A stretch of 64,000 nucleotides of DNA. It comes from JALYUA01 sp038239305 (lineage in GTDB: Bacteria; Acidobacteriota; Thermoanaerobaculia; UBA5066; Gp7-AA6). The position numbers and the translations under genes are program-made. The notes below the pieces were generated by a model. It searched no databases, was not told the origin of the DNA, and saw only the letters and a program-made list of their open reading frames with translations. The stretch covers positions 53,484 through 117,483 of the forward strand of contig JBBSEW010000005.1 in NCBI GenBank assembly GCA_038239305.1, in the 5' to 3' direction. Positions 24,390 to 34,254 of the stretch are shown here, piece by piece. Position 1 is the stretch's first letter. Each line of letters starts with the position of its first letter.

Positions 24390-25601
24390 GTGGCAGCACG
24401 CAAACGATCCCCGGGCAGAAAATCGACAAAGCGGCCAGGGGCAGCCCGGCCACGCCCCCGGCGTGCGCCCTCGAAGTCCGGGACTTCCGGTACGAAGGTC
24501 CGCTACGCGGTCGTCGGCCTCGGCTGGTTTGCCCAGACGGCGATCCTCCCGGCCTTCGCGCATGCCTCCCGCAACTCAAAGCTGGTAGCTCTCTTCTCGG
24601 AGAACCCGGGCAAGCTGCGCACGCTCGGACGGCGCTACGGCATCGATCCGAAAAACCAGTTCGCGTTGGACGAGTTCGACGAGACCCTGCGAGCCGGCGG
24701 AATCGATGCGGTGTACATCGCCGTCCCCAATCACCTGCACCGTGAGTACGCGGTCTGCGCCGCGGAAGCCGGAGTCCACGTGCTGTGCGAGAAGCCGATG
24801 GGTGTCACGCAGGAAGACTGCGAGGCGATGATCTATGCGGCCGAGGAGAACGGCGTGCGCCTCATGGTGGCGTACCGCCTCCACTTCGAGCGTGCGAACC
24901 TGGAGGCGATCGAGATCGTGCAGTCCGGCAAGCTGGGCGAGCCGCGCATCTTCCACTCCGTCTTCTGCAACCAGGTGAGGGACGCCGGGAACATCCGCCT
25001 GGGTCCGATCGCCGAGGGCGGCGGCACGCTCTACGACATCGGGATCTATTGCCTGAACGCGGCGCGATCGCTCTTCCGCAGCGAACCCGAGGAAGTCTTC
25101 GCCATCTCCGCGAACGGGGGCGATCCGCGATTCCGCGCGATGGACGAAATGACGACCGCGGTTCTGAAGTTTCCGGACGAGCGCCTCGCGGTCTTCACGA
25201 CGAGCTTCGGCGCCGCGTCCTCCCACCACTACGAAGTATTCGGAACGAAGGGTCACATGCGGGTCGAGCCCGCCTTCGAATTCGCGGAGGGCATGGGCAT
25301 CCGTCTCACGATCGGAAAAAAGACCCGTGTACGAAAGTTTCCGAAGCGGGACCAGATCGCGCCCGAGATCCTGAGCTTTTCGGATTGCATCCGGAAGGAA
25401 GTGGATCCCGAGCCGTCGGGACGGGAGGGGCTCGCGGACGTGCGCGTCATTCGCGCGCTGTACCACTCCGCGCAGACCGGCCGGCCCGTTTCGCTGCCGC
25501 CGTTTCAGCGCCGGCGGCGGCCCGGGATCCAGCAGGAAGCCCGGAGGCCGCCGGTCGGCCGGGCGCGACTCGTCGGGGCGAAGGCCCCCTCCGACCGATG
25601 A
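24390..25601 (+). CDS. Gfo/Idh/MocA-family oxidoreductase with basic N-terminal tail
   Basis: A 403-residue NAD(P)-dependent sugar or polyol oxidoreductase. After a 30-residue tail rich in Arg, Lys, Ser and Pro comes the dinucleotide fold (RYAVVGLGWFAQTAILPAF), then AVYIAVPNHLHREY, the signature VLCEKPMGVT with its EKP Lys, and the C-domain (GGGTLYDIGIYCLNAAR, HHYEVFGTKGHMRVEP). It resembles the glucose-fructose oxidoreductase subgroup. The GTG at 24390 is chosen because AGGAGG lies 4 nt before it; upstream sequence is repeat-derived. The C terminus is also Arg/Pro-rich. Its ATGA overlap couples it to the YihY gene. The sugar is unknown. Confidence 0.88.
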   Translation: MAARKRSPGRKSTKRPGAARPRPRRAPSKSGTSGTKVRYAVVGLGWFAQTAILPAFAHASRNSKLVALFSENPGKLRTLGRRYGIDPKNQFALDEFDETLRAGGIDAVYIAVPNHLHREYAVCAAEAGVHVLCEKPMGVTQEDCEAMIYAAEENGVRLMVAYRLHFERANLEAIEIVQSGKLGEPRIFHSVFCNQVRDAGNIRLGPIAEGGGTLYDIGIYCLNAARSLFRSEPEEVFAISANGGDPRFRAMDEMTTAVLKFPDERLAVFTTSFGAASSHHYEVFGTKGHMRVEPAFEFAEGMGIRLTIGKKTRVRKFPKRDQIAPEILSFSDCIRKEVDPEPSGREGLADVRVIRALYHSAQTGRPVSLPPFQRRRRPGIQQEARRPPVGRARLVGAKAPSDR

Positions 25602-26518
25602 CCGCCTCTTCTTCCCCCCGGCGGCTGTCGTTTGCGCGCTGGAAGAAAGTCGCGCTCGCGCTGTACGCGAGCTGGAACGACCATCGCTCGCATACCGAGA
25701 GCGCCGCCCTCGCGTTCTATACGCTCTTCGCGCTGGCCCCGATCCTCGTCGTCACGATCGCGGTCGCCGGAGCCCTCTTCGGCTCCGCGGCCGTGCGGGG
25801 CCAGGTCGTGAGCCAGTTCGGAAATCTGATGGGAAAGGAACAGGCCGCATTCATCCAGCGAATCCTCGAGAGATCGAACCAGGAACACCGCAACGCACTC
25901 GCCGCCGCGCTGGGCGTCGCCACTCTTCTCCTCGGCGCCTCGGCGCTCTTCATCCAGCTCCAGAGCTCGCTCAACCGCGTCTGGGAAGTCGCCCCCGAGA
26001 AGGGTCACTTTCTCCGCTCCCTGTTTCGCAAAAGACTCGCTTCGTTCGCTCTGCTTCTCGGCATCAGCTTCGTGATGCTGGTTTCCCTCACCCTCTCCGC
26101 CGGCCTCGACGCTTTCTACGGGTACCTTTCGCGGCGCTTCGACGTCTGGCCCGCTCTCATCCTCGGCGGCAACCTCGTGGCCGCCTTCATCCTCTTCACG
26201 ATCCTCTTCGGGATGATCTTCCGCATCCTTCCGGACCGCGAGATTGCGTGGCGAGATGTCTGGCTCGGCTCGGCCGTCTCAGCCGGCGCGTTCCTCCTCG
26301 GCAAGTGGCTTTTCTCTCTGTACATCGGTCGGACGGCGGTCGCCTCCCCGTTCGGATCCGCCGGCGCTCTCGTCGTGATCGTGCTCTGGATCTACTACGC
26401 CACGACGATTCTTCTTCTGGGGGCGGAGTTCACCCGGGCCCACTCGCTCGAGGTGCGCGGTGCCGCTCCGGAGAAAACGCCCGGCGCAAAACGCAAGGCG
26501 GGGGCGTCGCGCGCGTAG
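25598..26518 (+). CDS. YihY/BrkB-family inner-membrane protein
   Basis: A 306-residue membrane protein with about six hydrophobic segments. The family start is HTESAALAFYTLFALAPILVVTIAVAGALFG (quoted in two parts: HTESAALAFYTLFALAP and ILVVTIAVAGALFG). The middle has LLLGASALFIQLQSSLNRVWEV, and the last TM carries GSAGALVVIVLWIYYA followed by LLLGAEFTRAHS, the usual YihY ending. The C terminus is Lys/Arg-rich. Despite the old ribonuclease BN label, this family is an integral membrane protein of unclear role. It starts inside the stop of the oxidoreductase gene (ATGA), which suggests joint expression. Confidence 0.9.
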   Translation: MTASSSPRRLSFARWKKVALALYASWNDHRSHTESAALAFYTLFALAPILVVTIAVAGALFGSAAVRGQVVSQFGNLMGKEQAAFIQRILERSNQEHRNALAAALGVATLLLGASALFIQLQSSLNRVWEVAPEKGHFLRSLFRKRLASFALLLGISFVMLVSLTLSAGLDAFYGYLSRRFDVWPALILGGNLVAAFILFTILFGMIFRILPDREIAWRDVWLGSAVSAGAFLLGKWLFSLYIGRTAVASPFGSAGALVVIVLWIYYATTILLLGAEFTRAHSLEVRGAAPEKTPGAKRKAGASRA

Positions 26519-26527
26519 GCTTCCGGG

Positions 26528-27850
26528 TCACGAAAAAGCCGGCGCCTCCCCTGACTCCGGAAGATCACAGACGACGGCGATGCCTCCTCCGACCCGGCGT
26601 TCGAGACGCAGAGCGCCTCCATGCGCACGCACGATTTCCGAGCAGAGCGCGAGCCCCAGACCGCTGCCGGTCTGCTTCGACGAATAAAACGGGAGCACCG
26701 CCTTCCGCATGGTGTCGTCATCCATGCCCGAGCCCCGATCGAGCACCTCGAGGTGCCAGCCCCCGGACTTCTCGCGCGCGACGCGCACGACGATCTCCTC
26801 CGGCGGCCCTCCCGCTTCCGCGGCGTTCTTCAGGAGGTTGATCAGGACCTGCTGCATCTGGACCGGATCCACGAAGGCGGTCTCCGACGGCATTTCGCCC
26901 CCCGGGCGAAATGGAAACAGGCGTCCGACGGACTCGAGCAGCGCCGGCCAGGAAACCGGCCGGCGCACGGGGAGGGGCAGCCGCGCGAATCGCGCATACC
27001 CGTCGAGGAAGTCCGAGAGGTGCCGCACGCGCTCGTCGATCGCGTCGAAGATCTCCGGAAGACGAGGCTTCCCCGCGTCACCCGGCTGTCCTGCGAGATG
27101 CCTCGCGGAATGGATGAGAGAACTGACGGGCGCGAGAGAATTGTTGAGCTCGTGCGACAGGACGCGAATGGCCTTCTTCCAGACTTCGGCTTCCTGGCGG
27201 CGAAGCTCGGGCGTGATCCTCTCAAGCACGATCAGCCGGTTCTCCTGCGTGTGGAGATGGAACCGTCGCTGGAGCAGCCGATAGGTCTCGTCCTCCTCCC
27301 CTTGTGGGTCCCCCGCTCCCCGCCCGGGTTCACCTCCCCGCGGCCACGAAAAGACCGCGTCCGCTCCGGACTCCAGCGCCTCGCGGGCTGGTGCCGGCGC
27401 CGCCTCCCGCAGCTCCGCGAACGTCCGTCCCGCGAGCCGCATCCCGCCGAAGAGCTGCCGCGCGGCGATATTCGCGTAGGACACGCGATCGGCTTCGTTC
27501 ACGAGCAGCATCGCCATCGGGGCGCCCTGCAACAGCGAGTCGAGGAGAAGCTCCCGCTGGTAGATCTCGTTGCGTTCGAGGCGCAGCGCGTCGCCCATCT
27601 GGTTGTAGAGGTCCACGAGATCGCCCAGCTCGTCGTCGCGATCGACCGAGAGCCGCAGGCTGAAGTCGTTGTCCTGGAACCCGCGGACGCCGTCGGCCAG
27701 CGCGTGAAGAATCTTGCGCACGGGTCCCCAGGAGAGCGAGAGGGTCCAGGCCGCGAGAGGCAGGCCCGCGCCGAGGCTCGCCAGAAAGATCGAGCGAGGC
27801 GGAAAACCCATCCGCGCGGTGAGGGCGGCGACGGCCGAGACGGCCACCAT
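26528..27850 (-). CDS. NtrY-like sensor histidine kinase, last gene of the efflux cluster
   Basis: A 440-residue kinase as written from the ATG at 27850. It has hydrophobic N-terminal segments (IFLASLGAGLPLAAWTLSL), HAMP (DNDFSLRLSVDRDDELGDLV), a PAS domain (LLDSLLQGAPMAMLLVNEADRV), the His box SHELNNSLAPVSSLIHSARH, N-box LLKNAAEAGG, G1 DRGSGM and G2 GSGLGLAL. The frame stays open upstream without ATG, GTG or TTG and would complete TM1 (AGKLTAVVAFDMVAVSAVA). A CTG at 27958 would overlap the regulator stop as CTGA, parallel to the ATGA/GTGA overlaps elsewhere, so the real start may be there. Partner of the sigma54-type regulator just upstream. Confidence 0.88.
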   Translation of the reverse strand: MVAVSAVAALTARMGFPPRSIFLASLGAGLPLAAWTLSLSWGPVRKILHALADGVRGFQDNDFSLRLSVDRDDELGDLVDLYNQMGDALRLERNEIYQRELLLDSLLQGAPMAMLLVNEADRVSYANIAARQLFGGMRLAGRTFAELREAAPAPAREALESGADAVFSWPRGGEPGRGAGDPQGEEDETYRLLQRRFHLHTQENRLIVLERITPELRRQEAEVWKKAIRVLSHELNNSLAPVSSLIHSARHLAGQPGDAGKPRLPEIFDAIDERVRHLSDFLDGYARFARLPLPVRRPVSWPALLESVGRLFPFRPGGEMPSETAFVDPVQMQQVLINLLKNAAEAGGPPEEIVVRVAREKSGGWHLEVLDRGSGMDDDTMRKAVLPFYSSKQTGSGLGLALCSEIVRAHGGALRLERRVGGGIAVVCDLPESGEAPAFS

Positions 27851-27954
27851 GTCGAACGCGACGACGGCGGTGAGCTTGCCCGCCAGGCTCAGGTGAGAAC
27901 GGCTGCCCGCGCGCCGCAGGCGATGCCGGGACGGCGCCCGGCCCGGCGGAGCGA

Positions 27955-29355
27955 TCAGCGGGGGCGCCGCTCGAGAACGATCCCGAGGCGCTCCATCCGC
28001 CGGTAGAGCGCCTGCCGCGATAGCCCGAGCTCCGCCGCGGCGCCCGAGACGCTCCCCCCGTGCCGGCGGAGGAGCTCCTCGAAGGCGGCCTTCTGTCCGG
28101 CCGGAAGCGGATCCGGGCTCCCACCCGAGTGACCGGAGGCGCCCACGATCGGTGCGGGATCGTCGAGACCGAGATCGGCGGGCGTCAGCCCATCCGTGGG
28201 GGCCACGAGCACGGCGCGCTGGATCCGATTCGACAGCTCCCGGACGTTTCCGGGCCAGGGATGGCGGACCATCGCCTCCGCGGCCGCCGCCGACAGCGTG
28301 AATCTCCGGCCCGACCGGGCGGCCGGGAGCGTCGCCAGGAGGCTCAACGCGATCGGCAGGATGTCGTCGGAGCGATCCTTGAGGCCGGGGACGGCGAGCT
28401 CGATCACGTTCAGGCGAAAAAACAGATCCTCCCGAAACCGCCCCTGCGCGATCGCCGCCGGCAGGTCAGCGTTCGTCGCGCAGAGGAGCCGCACGTTCAC
28501 CCGTCGCGTCTCGCTCGAGCCGAGACGCTCGAACTCGGAGCTCTGGAGCACCCGGAGGAGTTTCATCTGTCCGGCCGACGAGAGGTTTCCGATCTCATCG
28601 AGGAAGAGCGTTCCCTCATGAGCGGCTTCGAAGCGTCCGATGCGCAACCGGCGCGCCCCCGTGTAGGCGCCGGCTTCAGCGCCGAAGAGCTCGCTTTCGA
28701 GAAGCTCGTCGGGCAGAGCGCCCGCGTTCACGCGCAGAAAAGGGCGGTCGCGCCGGGCGGAGTTCGCCTGCACGATCTCCGCGATCTTCTCCTTCCCGGC
28801 TCCGTTCGGGCCCGTGATCAGGACGGGAACATCCGAGCCCGCGATCTGCACCGCGAGGGAAACGACCCGGTGCATGGCGTCGCTCTCGTATACGTTGCCG
28901 CAGAGCTCAAAGCGCTTCGCGAGCTCGACCCGCGGACGAGCGCGATCGGCCTTCAGTTTCGCGTTCTCCGATTCGGCCGCCCGAAGCCGCCGCAGCGTGC
29001 GCACCGAAGCCAGGAGTTTCTCGTCGTCCCAGGGCTTCGCGAAATAGTCGCAGGCCCCTTCCCGCACGAGCGTCACGGCCGTTTCGAGCGCCGTCCAGGC
29101 CGTCATCAGGAGAACCGGCATCGCGGGGTCCAGCCGTCGGATGGCCCGGAAGAGAGCCACCCCCTCCTCGCCCGATGTCGCTCCCGGCGAGAGATTCATG
29201 TCCTGAACGACGACATCGACGGACCCGTCCGCGACCCGGGAAACCGCCTCCGACGCGCTGGCGGCGATCGCAAACGGGATGCCGTGAACCTCGAAGAGGA
29301 CGCCGAGCGCCCGTCCGACCGCCGGCTGGTCCTCGACGATCAGGACGCCGGGCAT
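27955..29355 (-). CDS. NtrC-family sigma54-dependent response regulator
   Basis: A 466-residue regulator with three domains. The receiver has D52 (VVVQDMNLSPG) and K107 (DYFAKPW). The AAA+ domain has Walker A GPNGAGKE at 182-189, the sigma54-contact loop GAYTGA at 229-234 (Tyr in place of the usual Phe) and Walker B TLFLDEIG. The C terminus is a Fis-type helix-turn-helix (GSVSGAAAELGLSRQALYRR). It lies in the same strand run as an ABC efflux system and a sensor kinase, and a good -24/-12 sequence precedes that run. It probably activates the efflux genes when the kinase signals. The start at 29355 opens the receiver domain directly. Confidence 0.93.
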   Translation of the reverse strand: MPGVLIVEDQPAVGRALGVLFEVHGIPFAIAASASEAVSRVADGSVDVVVQDMNLSPGATSGEEGVALFRAIRRLDPAMPVLLMTAWTALETAVTLVREGACDYFAKPWDDEKLLASVRTLRRLRAAESENAKLKADRARPRVELAKRFELCGNVYESDAMHRVVSLAVQIAGSDVPVLITGPNGAGKEKIAEIVQANSARRDRPFLRVNAGALPDELLESELFGAEAGAYTGARRLRIGRFEAAHEGTLFLDEIGNLSSAGQMKLLRVLQSSEFERLGSSETRRVNVRLLCATNADLPAAIAQGRFREDLFFRLNVIELAVPGLKDRSDDILPIALSLLATLPAARSGRRFTLSAAAAEAMVRHPWPGNVRELSNRIQRAVLVAPTDGLTPADLGLDDPAPIVGASGHSGGSPDPLPAGQKAAFEELLRRHGGSVSGAAAELGLSRQALYRRMERLGIVLERRPR

Positions 29356-29473
29356 GGCGCAATTCCCCGTCGGAGAAGTCTCCCGGCACGAAGCGGCGGC
29401 GGAACGCGCGGACATTTGTCCGAGATACGACCGGGCAGACTCAAAGTTCCTGTCCTTTTCCCGCTCTCGATCT

Positions 29474-30739
29474 CTAGACGCTTCGGGTCGCGACCGCCGG
29501 CGCGATGCGGGCTCCCTTGCGCGCCGGCCAGTACGTCGCCGCCAGGCCGAAGATCCAGAGCAGACCAACCCCGATCAGGACCAGCAGAGGGTCGATCCGG
29601 GTACCGTTTGCGTTCGACACGAGCGCCATGTTCAGGCCAAAGGCCAGGGCCACGCCGAGGACGAGCCCCATCGTGGTCACGAGCCAGTTCTCGAGGAGGA
29701 AGTATCGGAGGATGTCCGCGCGGCGGGCGCCCAGAGCGCGGCGCGTTCCGATCTGACGGGTCCGTTCCGCGACGGAGAACACGGTGAGGCCGACGATTCC
29801 GAGCGACGTCACGAAGAGAAGCAGAAAGATGACGAGCGCGAGGATTCGCACGAGCAGGGCCGACTGCGCCTGCAACACGTTCTTGACCTCCGGGATCTCC
29901 TGGATCTTGAGATTGCGCCCGCTGTTCGCCGCGAGCAGCGCCTTTTCGATCTGCGGCCGGACCGATGCCATCTTCCCGGGCTCGACCCGGACGAGGAAGT
30001 TCGAACCGAACTGGAACGAGCTCGAGAAGCTCGGGTAGAAAATCGCGTATTCGTGGATCGGCCATCCGTAGGGGTTGTAGAAACGGTCCATGACGCCCAC
30101 GACGCGGTAGTGGTCGCCGTCGTTGTCCTCGAGCATCTTGCCGAGGGCGTCGCCCGGACCGAAAGCGAGCTCCGCAAAGGCGCGCGTGATCACGATGTCC
30201 TGGGAGATCGGCGTGATCACCCTTCCGTCCGGCGTGCGGTCCCGTTTCGTCTCGCCGAGCCCGCGCATGCGGAGAGTCTCGGACTCCACTTCCGTTCGGG
30301 TGAAATTGCGGCCCGCGGAAAGGTGCGAGCCGAGCGTGTCCACCGTTCCCTCGTCGGCGTTGTAGACCTGGTTCCGGAGAAACGCTCCCTTCGATCCGGC
30401 GACCCGCGATTCCATGGAGCTGCCGCCTCCCTGCCACGGCAGGAAATACGTGTTCGAGACGGCTCGCACGCCCGGAATCGCGCGCAGGACGTCGAGGTCT
30501 CTGTGGAGAGCGTTATCGACGTAGCCCCGCTCCTTGAACGCCGGCGCGAATGGTGTCGATTGGACGTCCACAATGTTCTCGTCGTCGAAGCCGGACTCCC
30601 GGCCCATGTCACGCTGCGCCTCGCGGATCATGTTGACGCAGTTCGCGACGATCGCCAGCGTCAACGCGACCTCGGCGACGATCAGGCCGTACCGGACTTT
30701 GCTGCGCGACATGGATCGCAGGATGGGACCGAATTCCAT
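29474..30739 (-). CDS. FtsX-like ABC transporter permease B (MacB type)
   Basis: A 421-residue permease. TM1 follows the family start SRSKVRYGLIVAEVALTLAIV. A large extracytoplasmic MacB-type domain covers about 45-275, and three C-terminal TMs follow (LVRILALVIFLLLFVTSLGIV, LVTTMGLVLGVALAFGLNMAL, LVLIGVGLLWIFGLAATYWPA). TRRALGARRADILRYFLLENW is the conserved cytoplasmic coupling loop. GGAGG lies 5 nt before the ATG. It is the second permease after the ATPase and probably pairs with permease A as a heterodimer. Substrate unknown. A 142-bp gap with tandem repeats separates the two permease genes. Confidence 0.9.
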   Translation of the reverse strand: MEFGPILRSMSRSKVRYGLIVAEVALTLAIVANCVNMIREAQRDMGRESGFDDENIVDVQSTPFAPAFKERGYVDNALHRDLDVLRAIPGVRAVSNTYFLPWQGGGSSMESRVAGSKGAFLRNQVYNADEGTVDTLGSHLSAGRNFTRTEVESETLRMRGLGETKRDRTPDGRVITPISQDIVITRAFAELAFGPGDALGKMLEDNDGDHYRVVGVMDRFYNPYGWPIHEYAIFYPSFSSSFQFGSNFLVRVEPGKMASVRPQIEKALLAANSGRNLKIQEIPEVKNVLQAQSALLVRILALVIFLLLFVTSLGIVGLTVFSVAERTRQIGTRRALGARRADILRYFLLENWLVTTMGLVLGVALAFGLNMALVSNANGTRIDPLLVLIGVGLLWIFGLAATYWPARKGARIAPAVATRSV

Positions 30740-30767
30740 GGGGACCTCCGGGGAGTCGGAGACGTTT

Positions 30768-30846
30768 CGGTTTTCAGTTTTCAGTTTTCAGTTCAGACAA
30801 CACGCCTCGGCTATTGGCTATTGGCTATCGGCTATCGGCTATCGGA
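30768..30846. repeat. 7-bp tandem arrays, TTTTCAG then GGCTATY
   Basis: About three TTTTCAG units (30768-30795) and five GGCTATT/GGCTATC units (30808-30846) lie between the two permease genes. Both have a 7-bp period. They interrupt an otherwise tightly packed operon. Confidence 0.85.
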
Positions 30847-30881
30847 ACCGACTACTGATCACTGATTGCTGATGAACTGAC

Positions 30882-32204
30882 TCATATCTTCAGATGCTCC
30901 GCCGGCGGCAGGCGGCACGTGCGCCAGGCCGGATACACGCCCGCCACCAGCCCGGCGGCGAGAGCCAGGCCGACGGAGAGCAGGATCATCGGGAGGTCGA
31001 GCCGGAACAGGTCGCCTCGCGCCAGCGTCGTCTTGAGCCAGGCGTTCATCGCCGCGAGCGCCCCGAGGCTCAAGAGAATGCCGATTCCGCCGCCGACCAG
31101 GGCGACGAGCTCGCACTCGATGATGTGCTGGAGAAAAATGTCGGATCGGCTGGCTCCCAGGGCACGTCGGACGCCGACCTCTCCTCCGCGGGAGAGAAAT
31201 TTCCCGAGGAGCAGACCGACGAGGTTGACGGCGCACACGGCGAGGAAGAGGAGCGCCACGATCAGCATCAGGTTCGCCTGCTTGGGCACGACGCCCTGTT
31301 CTCGCATCCACTCGGAGACGGTCGACAGGCGGTTGTTGAGAGGGCGGGCGAACCGGCCGAGCTTCTTCTGCTCGAGCACGTACGAATTCAGAAAATCCCG
31401 ATAGCCCGCGACCGCCGCGGCGTCGGGAAGCTCCGCCCAGAACTGGATCCAGCACCCTTCCGATTGCAGGAAACCCTCGAACCCCGGCGCGCCACCCGTG
31501 CCCCAGCCATCCGAGTTCCCGCGCGTACGCAGCTGCATCGGGCGCAGAAAGTTGAAAGGGATGTAGACGTTTTCCGGCTTCGCGACACCGCCCTGCGTCA
31601 GGTCATAGAAGCGGATGTTCGGGACCCAGTGCGCGAGAACTCCGACGACACGAAAGTCCCGATCCCCGATCCGCACCGTCTTACCCACGCTGTTCTTTCC
31701 GCCGAAGAGCCGTCCGTTCATCTCGTCGGACAGAACGACGACGGCCTCGGGCCCCGCATCGGCCTTGTGATCCCAACCCGACCCGTACCGGAAGGGCACG
31801 TCGAACATGGGAAAGAAGTCCGCGAAGCATAGCCGGACGATCTCTGCGAAGGGCCGGGAGACTTTCGGATCCGGATAGATATAGAGGTTCGAGACGAACA
31901 TCCCGGACTGCCGGATCGGAATCTTCGACTGCATGATGCCGACCATGTCGCGATAGGTGATCTGGGTCGGCGGCCGCGTCGGATCGTCGCCCGGGTAAGG
32001 CTTCAGCGGATCCCAGCTGTCGAGGCGCACGTAGCGGAGAGGGCCCTCCTTCTGCGGTATCGGATGCTTGGCGAAAGCATGCCGGACGGCCGCCATCGAA
32101 GTCGCCACGCCGATTCCGAGGGCGAGGCCCGTGACGAGCAGAGCGGAGAGCGCGACGCTGCGGCGCAGGCTCTTCCAGGCGATTCGCACGTTGTGCAGGA
32201 TCAT
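30882..32204 (-). CDS. FtsX-like ABC transporter permease A (MacB type)
   Basis: A 440-residue permease with the same plan as permease B: TM1 (SVALSALLVTGLALGIGVATS), a MacB periplasmic domain at about 45-310, then three TMs (LMLIVALLFLAVCAVNLVGLL, LVALVGGGIGILLSLGALAA, MILLSVGLALAAGLVAGVYPA). The coupling loop is VRRALGASRSDIFLQHIIE. AAGGA precedes the ATG by 7 nt. It begins 10 bp after the ATPase gene, so they are co-transcribed. The two permeases differ clearly in sequence, pointing to a heterodimer rather than a recent duplication. Confidence 0.9.
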   Translation of the reverse strand: MILHNVRIAWKSLRRSVALSALLVTGLALGIGVATSMAAVRHAFAKHPIPQKEGPLRYVRLDSWDPLKPYPGDDPTRPPTQITYRDMVGIMQSKIPIRQSGMFVSNLYIYPDPKVSRPFAEIVRLCFADFFPMFDVPFRYGSGWDHKADAGPEAVVVLSDEMNGRLFGGKNSVGKTVRIGDRDFRVVGVLAHWVPNIRFYDLTQGGVAKPENVYIPFNFLRPMQLRTRGNSDGWGTGGAPGFEGFLQSEGCWIQFWAELPDAAAVAGYRDFLNSYVLEQKKLGRFARPLNNRLSTVSEWMREQGVVPKQANLMLIVALLFLAVCAVNLVGLLLGKFLSRGGEVGVRRALGASRSDIFLQHIIECELVALVGGGIGILLSLGALAAMNAWLKTTLARGDLFRLDLPMILLSVGLALAAGLVAGVYPAWRTCRLPPAEHLKI

Positions 32205-32214
32205 GGTCGTTCCT

Positions 32215-32937
<723 letters not shown>

Positions 32938-32946
32938 GCGATCTCC

Positions 32947-34221
32947 TCAGTTTCGAACGAGCACGTTTTTCGCGCCCGCAAGGTCCGCCGTATCCGACAG
33001 AATGACTTTCTCTCCCTCTTTCAGACCCGACCGGATCTCGACTTCCGAGACGCTGATCGCGCCCACGGAGATCGGCCGGCGCGTCGCGACGCCGTTCTCG
33101 ACGACATAAGCCTGGCGGCCGGCTCCGCTTTCGAGGAATGGACCCCGCGGAAGCTTCAGCACGTCCGGCTTCGACTCGAAGACCATTCGGACGCTCACCC
33201 GCTGGCTCTGCCGCAGCCCGGCCGGCGGGGCGCCGTCGAACGCCACCGTCCCGTGGACCTGGCTGTCCCGGACCTCCGGCGACATCGCCGTGACGCGGCC
33301 GGGATACTCGCGGCCTTCGTAAAGAATCCGAGCGGGAGTCGCGGGACCGACGTCCGTCGAGTAGTTCTCCGGAAGAGTGATTTCGACTTCGAACGCCGAC
33401 AGGTTGACGACGGTCAGGACGGGCGCATTCGCCGCCACGGCATCGCGGTCCTGCACGCTGACGGACGCGACGAGCCCGTCGAACGGCGCGGCGATCGTCA
33501 GCTGCTCCACCTCCCGCTGGAGCTCGGCGACGACGGACGCCTGGCGGTCCGCGAGGAGCTTGCGGCTCACGATGTCGAAATCCCCCGTCTCCTTCTGGAG
33601 CGTGGCCGTCTCCCGCAGGTTGCCGAGCTCGAGCTCCGCTATGCGGACGTCGTCCTTTGCCTTCTCGTAGTCGGTCTTGTTGAGGATTCCCTGGTCGAAC
33701 GCGGACTGCGCCCGCTCCATGAGCCGGTGCGCCGCCGAGAGCCGCACCTCGAGAAGGTCGATCGCATGAGCGTTCTTGATGCCGTCCTGCCGCGCGTCGA
33801 TCTTCTGCCGCTCCCACGCGGACTGGAGGGACTGAAGGGAGGAACGTTCCTGCAGCAACCGGCTCTGGAGCTCCGGGCTTTCGAGCCTCGCCAGGATCTG
33901 GCCCTTGCGGACGTCGGCGCCGGCCTTGACCGCGAGCGACACGATCCCCTGCGTCGGAGCGAAGAGCGTGGGATGGAGAGAGGCGACGATCTTGCCTTCC
34001 GCCGAGGCGTCGCGCACCAGGATTCCGCGCGTCACCGAACCGATCCGGATCCGCGAGGCGTCGACCGAGCGGTCCGCCCTCGACCACCGCCGGATCGTCG
34101 GCATGAGGAGAAGCGTCCCGACGAGAACGATGCCCACGGCGATCGCGAGGAGGAACATCCGCCGCGAGATCCCGCCCGGCTTCTCGACCGGCTTGTCCAT
34201 CGTCGAAAGGTTGTCGATCAT
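32947..34221 (-). CDS. Efflux periplasmic adaptor (HlyD/MacA type)
   Basis: A 424-residue membrane-fusion protein bridging the ABC permeases to an outer-membrane channel. An N-terminal anchor (MFLLAIAVGIVLVGTLLLMP) is followed by the first lipoyl half (GIVSLAVKAGADVRKGQILARL), a helical hairpin at about 115-215 with heptad Leu/Gln, the second lipoyl half (IAAPFDGLVASVSVQDRDAV) and beta-barrel/MP domains ending in VEIRSGLKEGEKVIL. The ATG at 34221 has GGAG 9 nt upstream; an in-frame ATG at 34200 is an alternative and would suit the predicted sigma54 transcription start better. It leads the efflux run. No outer-membrane channel gene is in the window. Confidence 0.9.
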   Translation of the reverse strand: MIDNLSTMDKPVEKPGGISRRMFLLAIAVGIVLVGTLLLMPTIRRWSRADRSVDASRIRIGSVTRGILVRDASAEGKIVASLHPTLFAPTQGIVSLAVKAGADVRKGQILARLESPELQSRLLQERSSLQSLQSAWERQKIDARQDGIKNAHAIDLLEVRLSAAHRLMERAQSAFDQGILNKTDYEKAKDDVRIAELELGNLRETATLQKETGDFDIVSRKLLADRQASVVAELQREVEQLTIAAPFDGLVASVSVQDRDAVAANAPVLTVVNLSAFEVEITLPENYSTDVGPATPARILYEGREYPGRVTAMSPEVRDSQVHGTVAFDGAPPAGLRQSQRVSVRMVFESKPDVLKLPRGPFLESGAGRQAYVVENGVATRRPISVGAISVSEVEIRSGLKEGEKVILSDTADLAGAKNVLVRN

Positions 34222-34239
34222 CGTCCGGAGTCTCCAAGA

Positions 34240-34254
34240 GCAACGCCGCTGCCA
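34240..34254 (-). promoter_or_regulatory. Candidate sigma54 (-24/-12) promoter of the efflux operon
   Basis: The minus strand reads TGGCAGC-GGCG-TTGC, matching the sigma54 consensus TGGCACG-N4-TTGC with invariant GG and GC at the right spacing. The start point would be near 34228, only 7 nt before the ATG at 34221 or 28 nt before the ATG at 34200. The operon itself encodes an NtrC-family activator. Confidence 0.55.
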
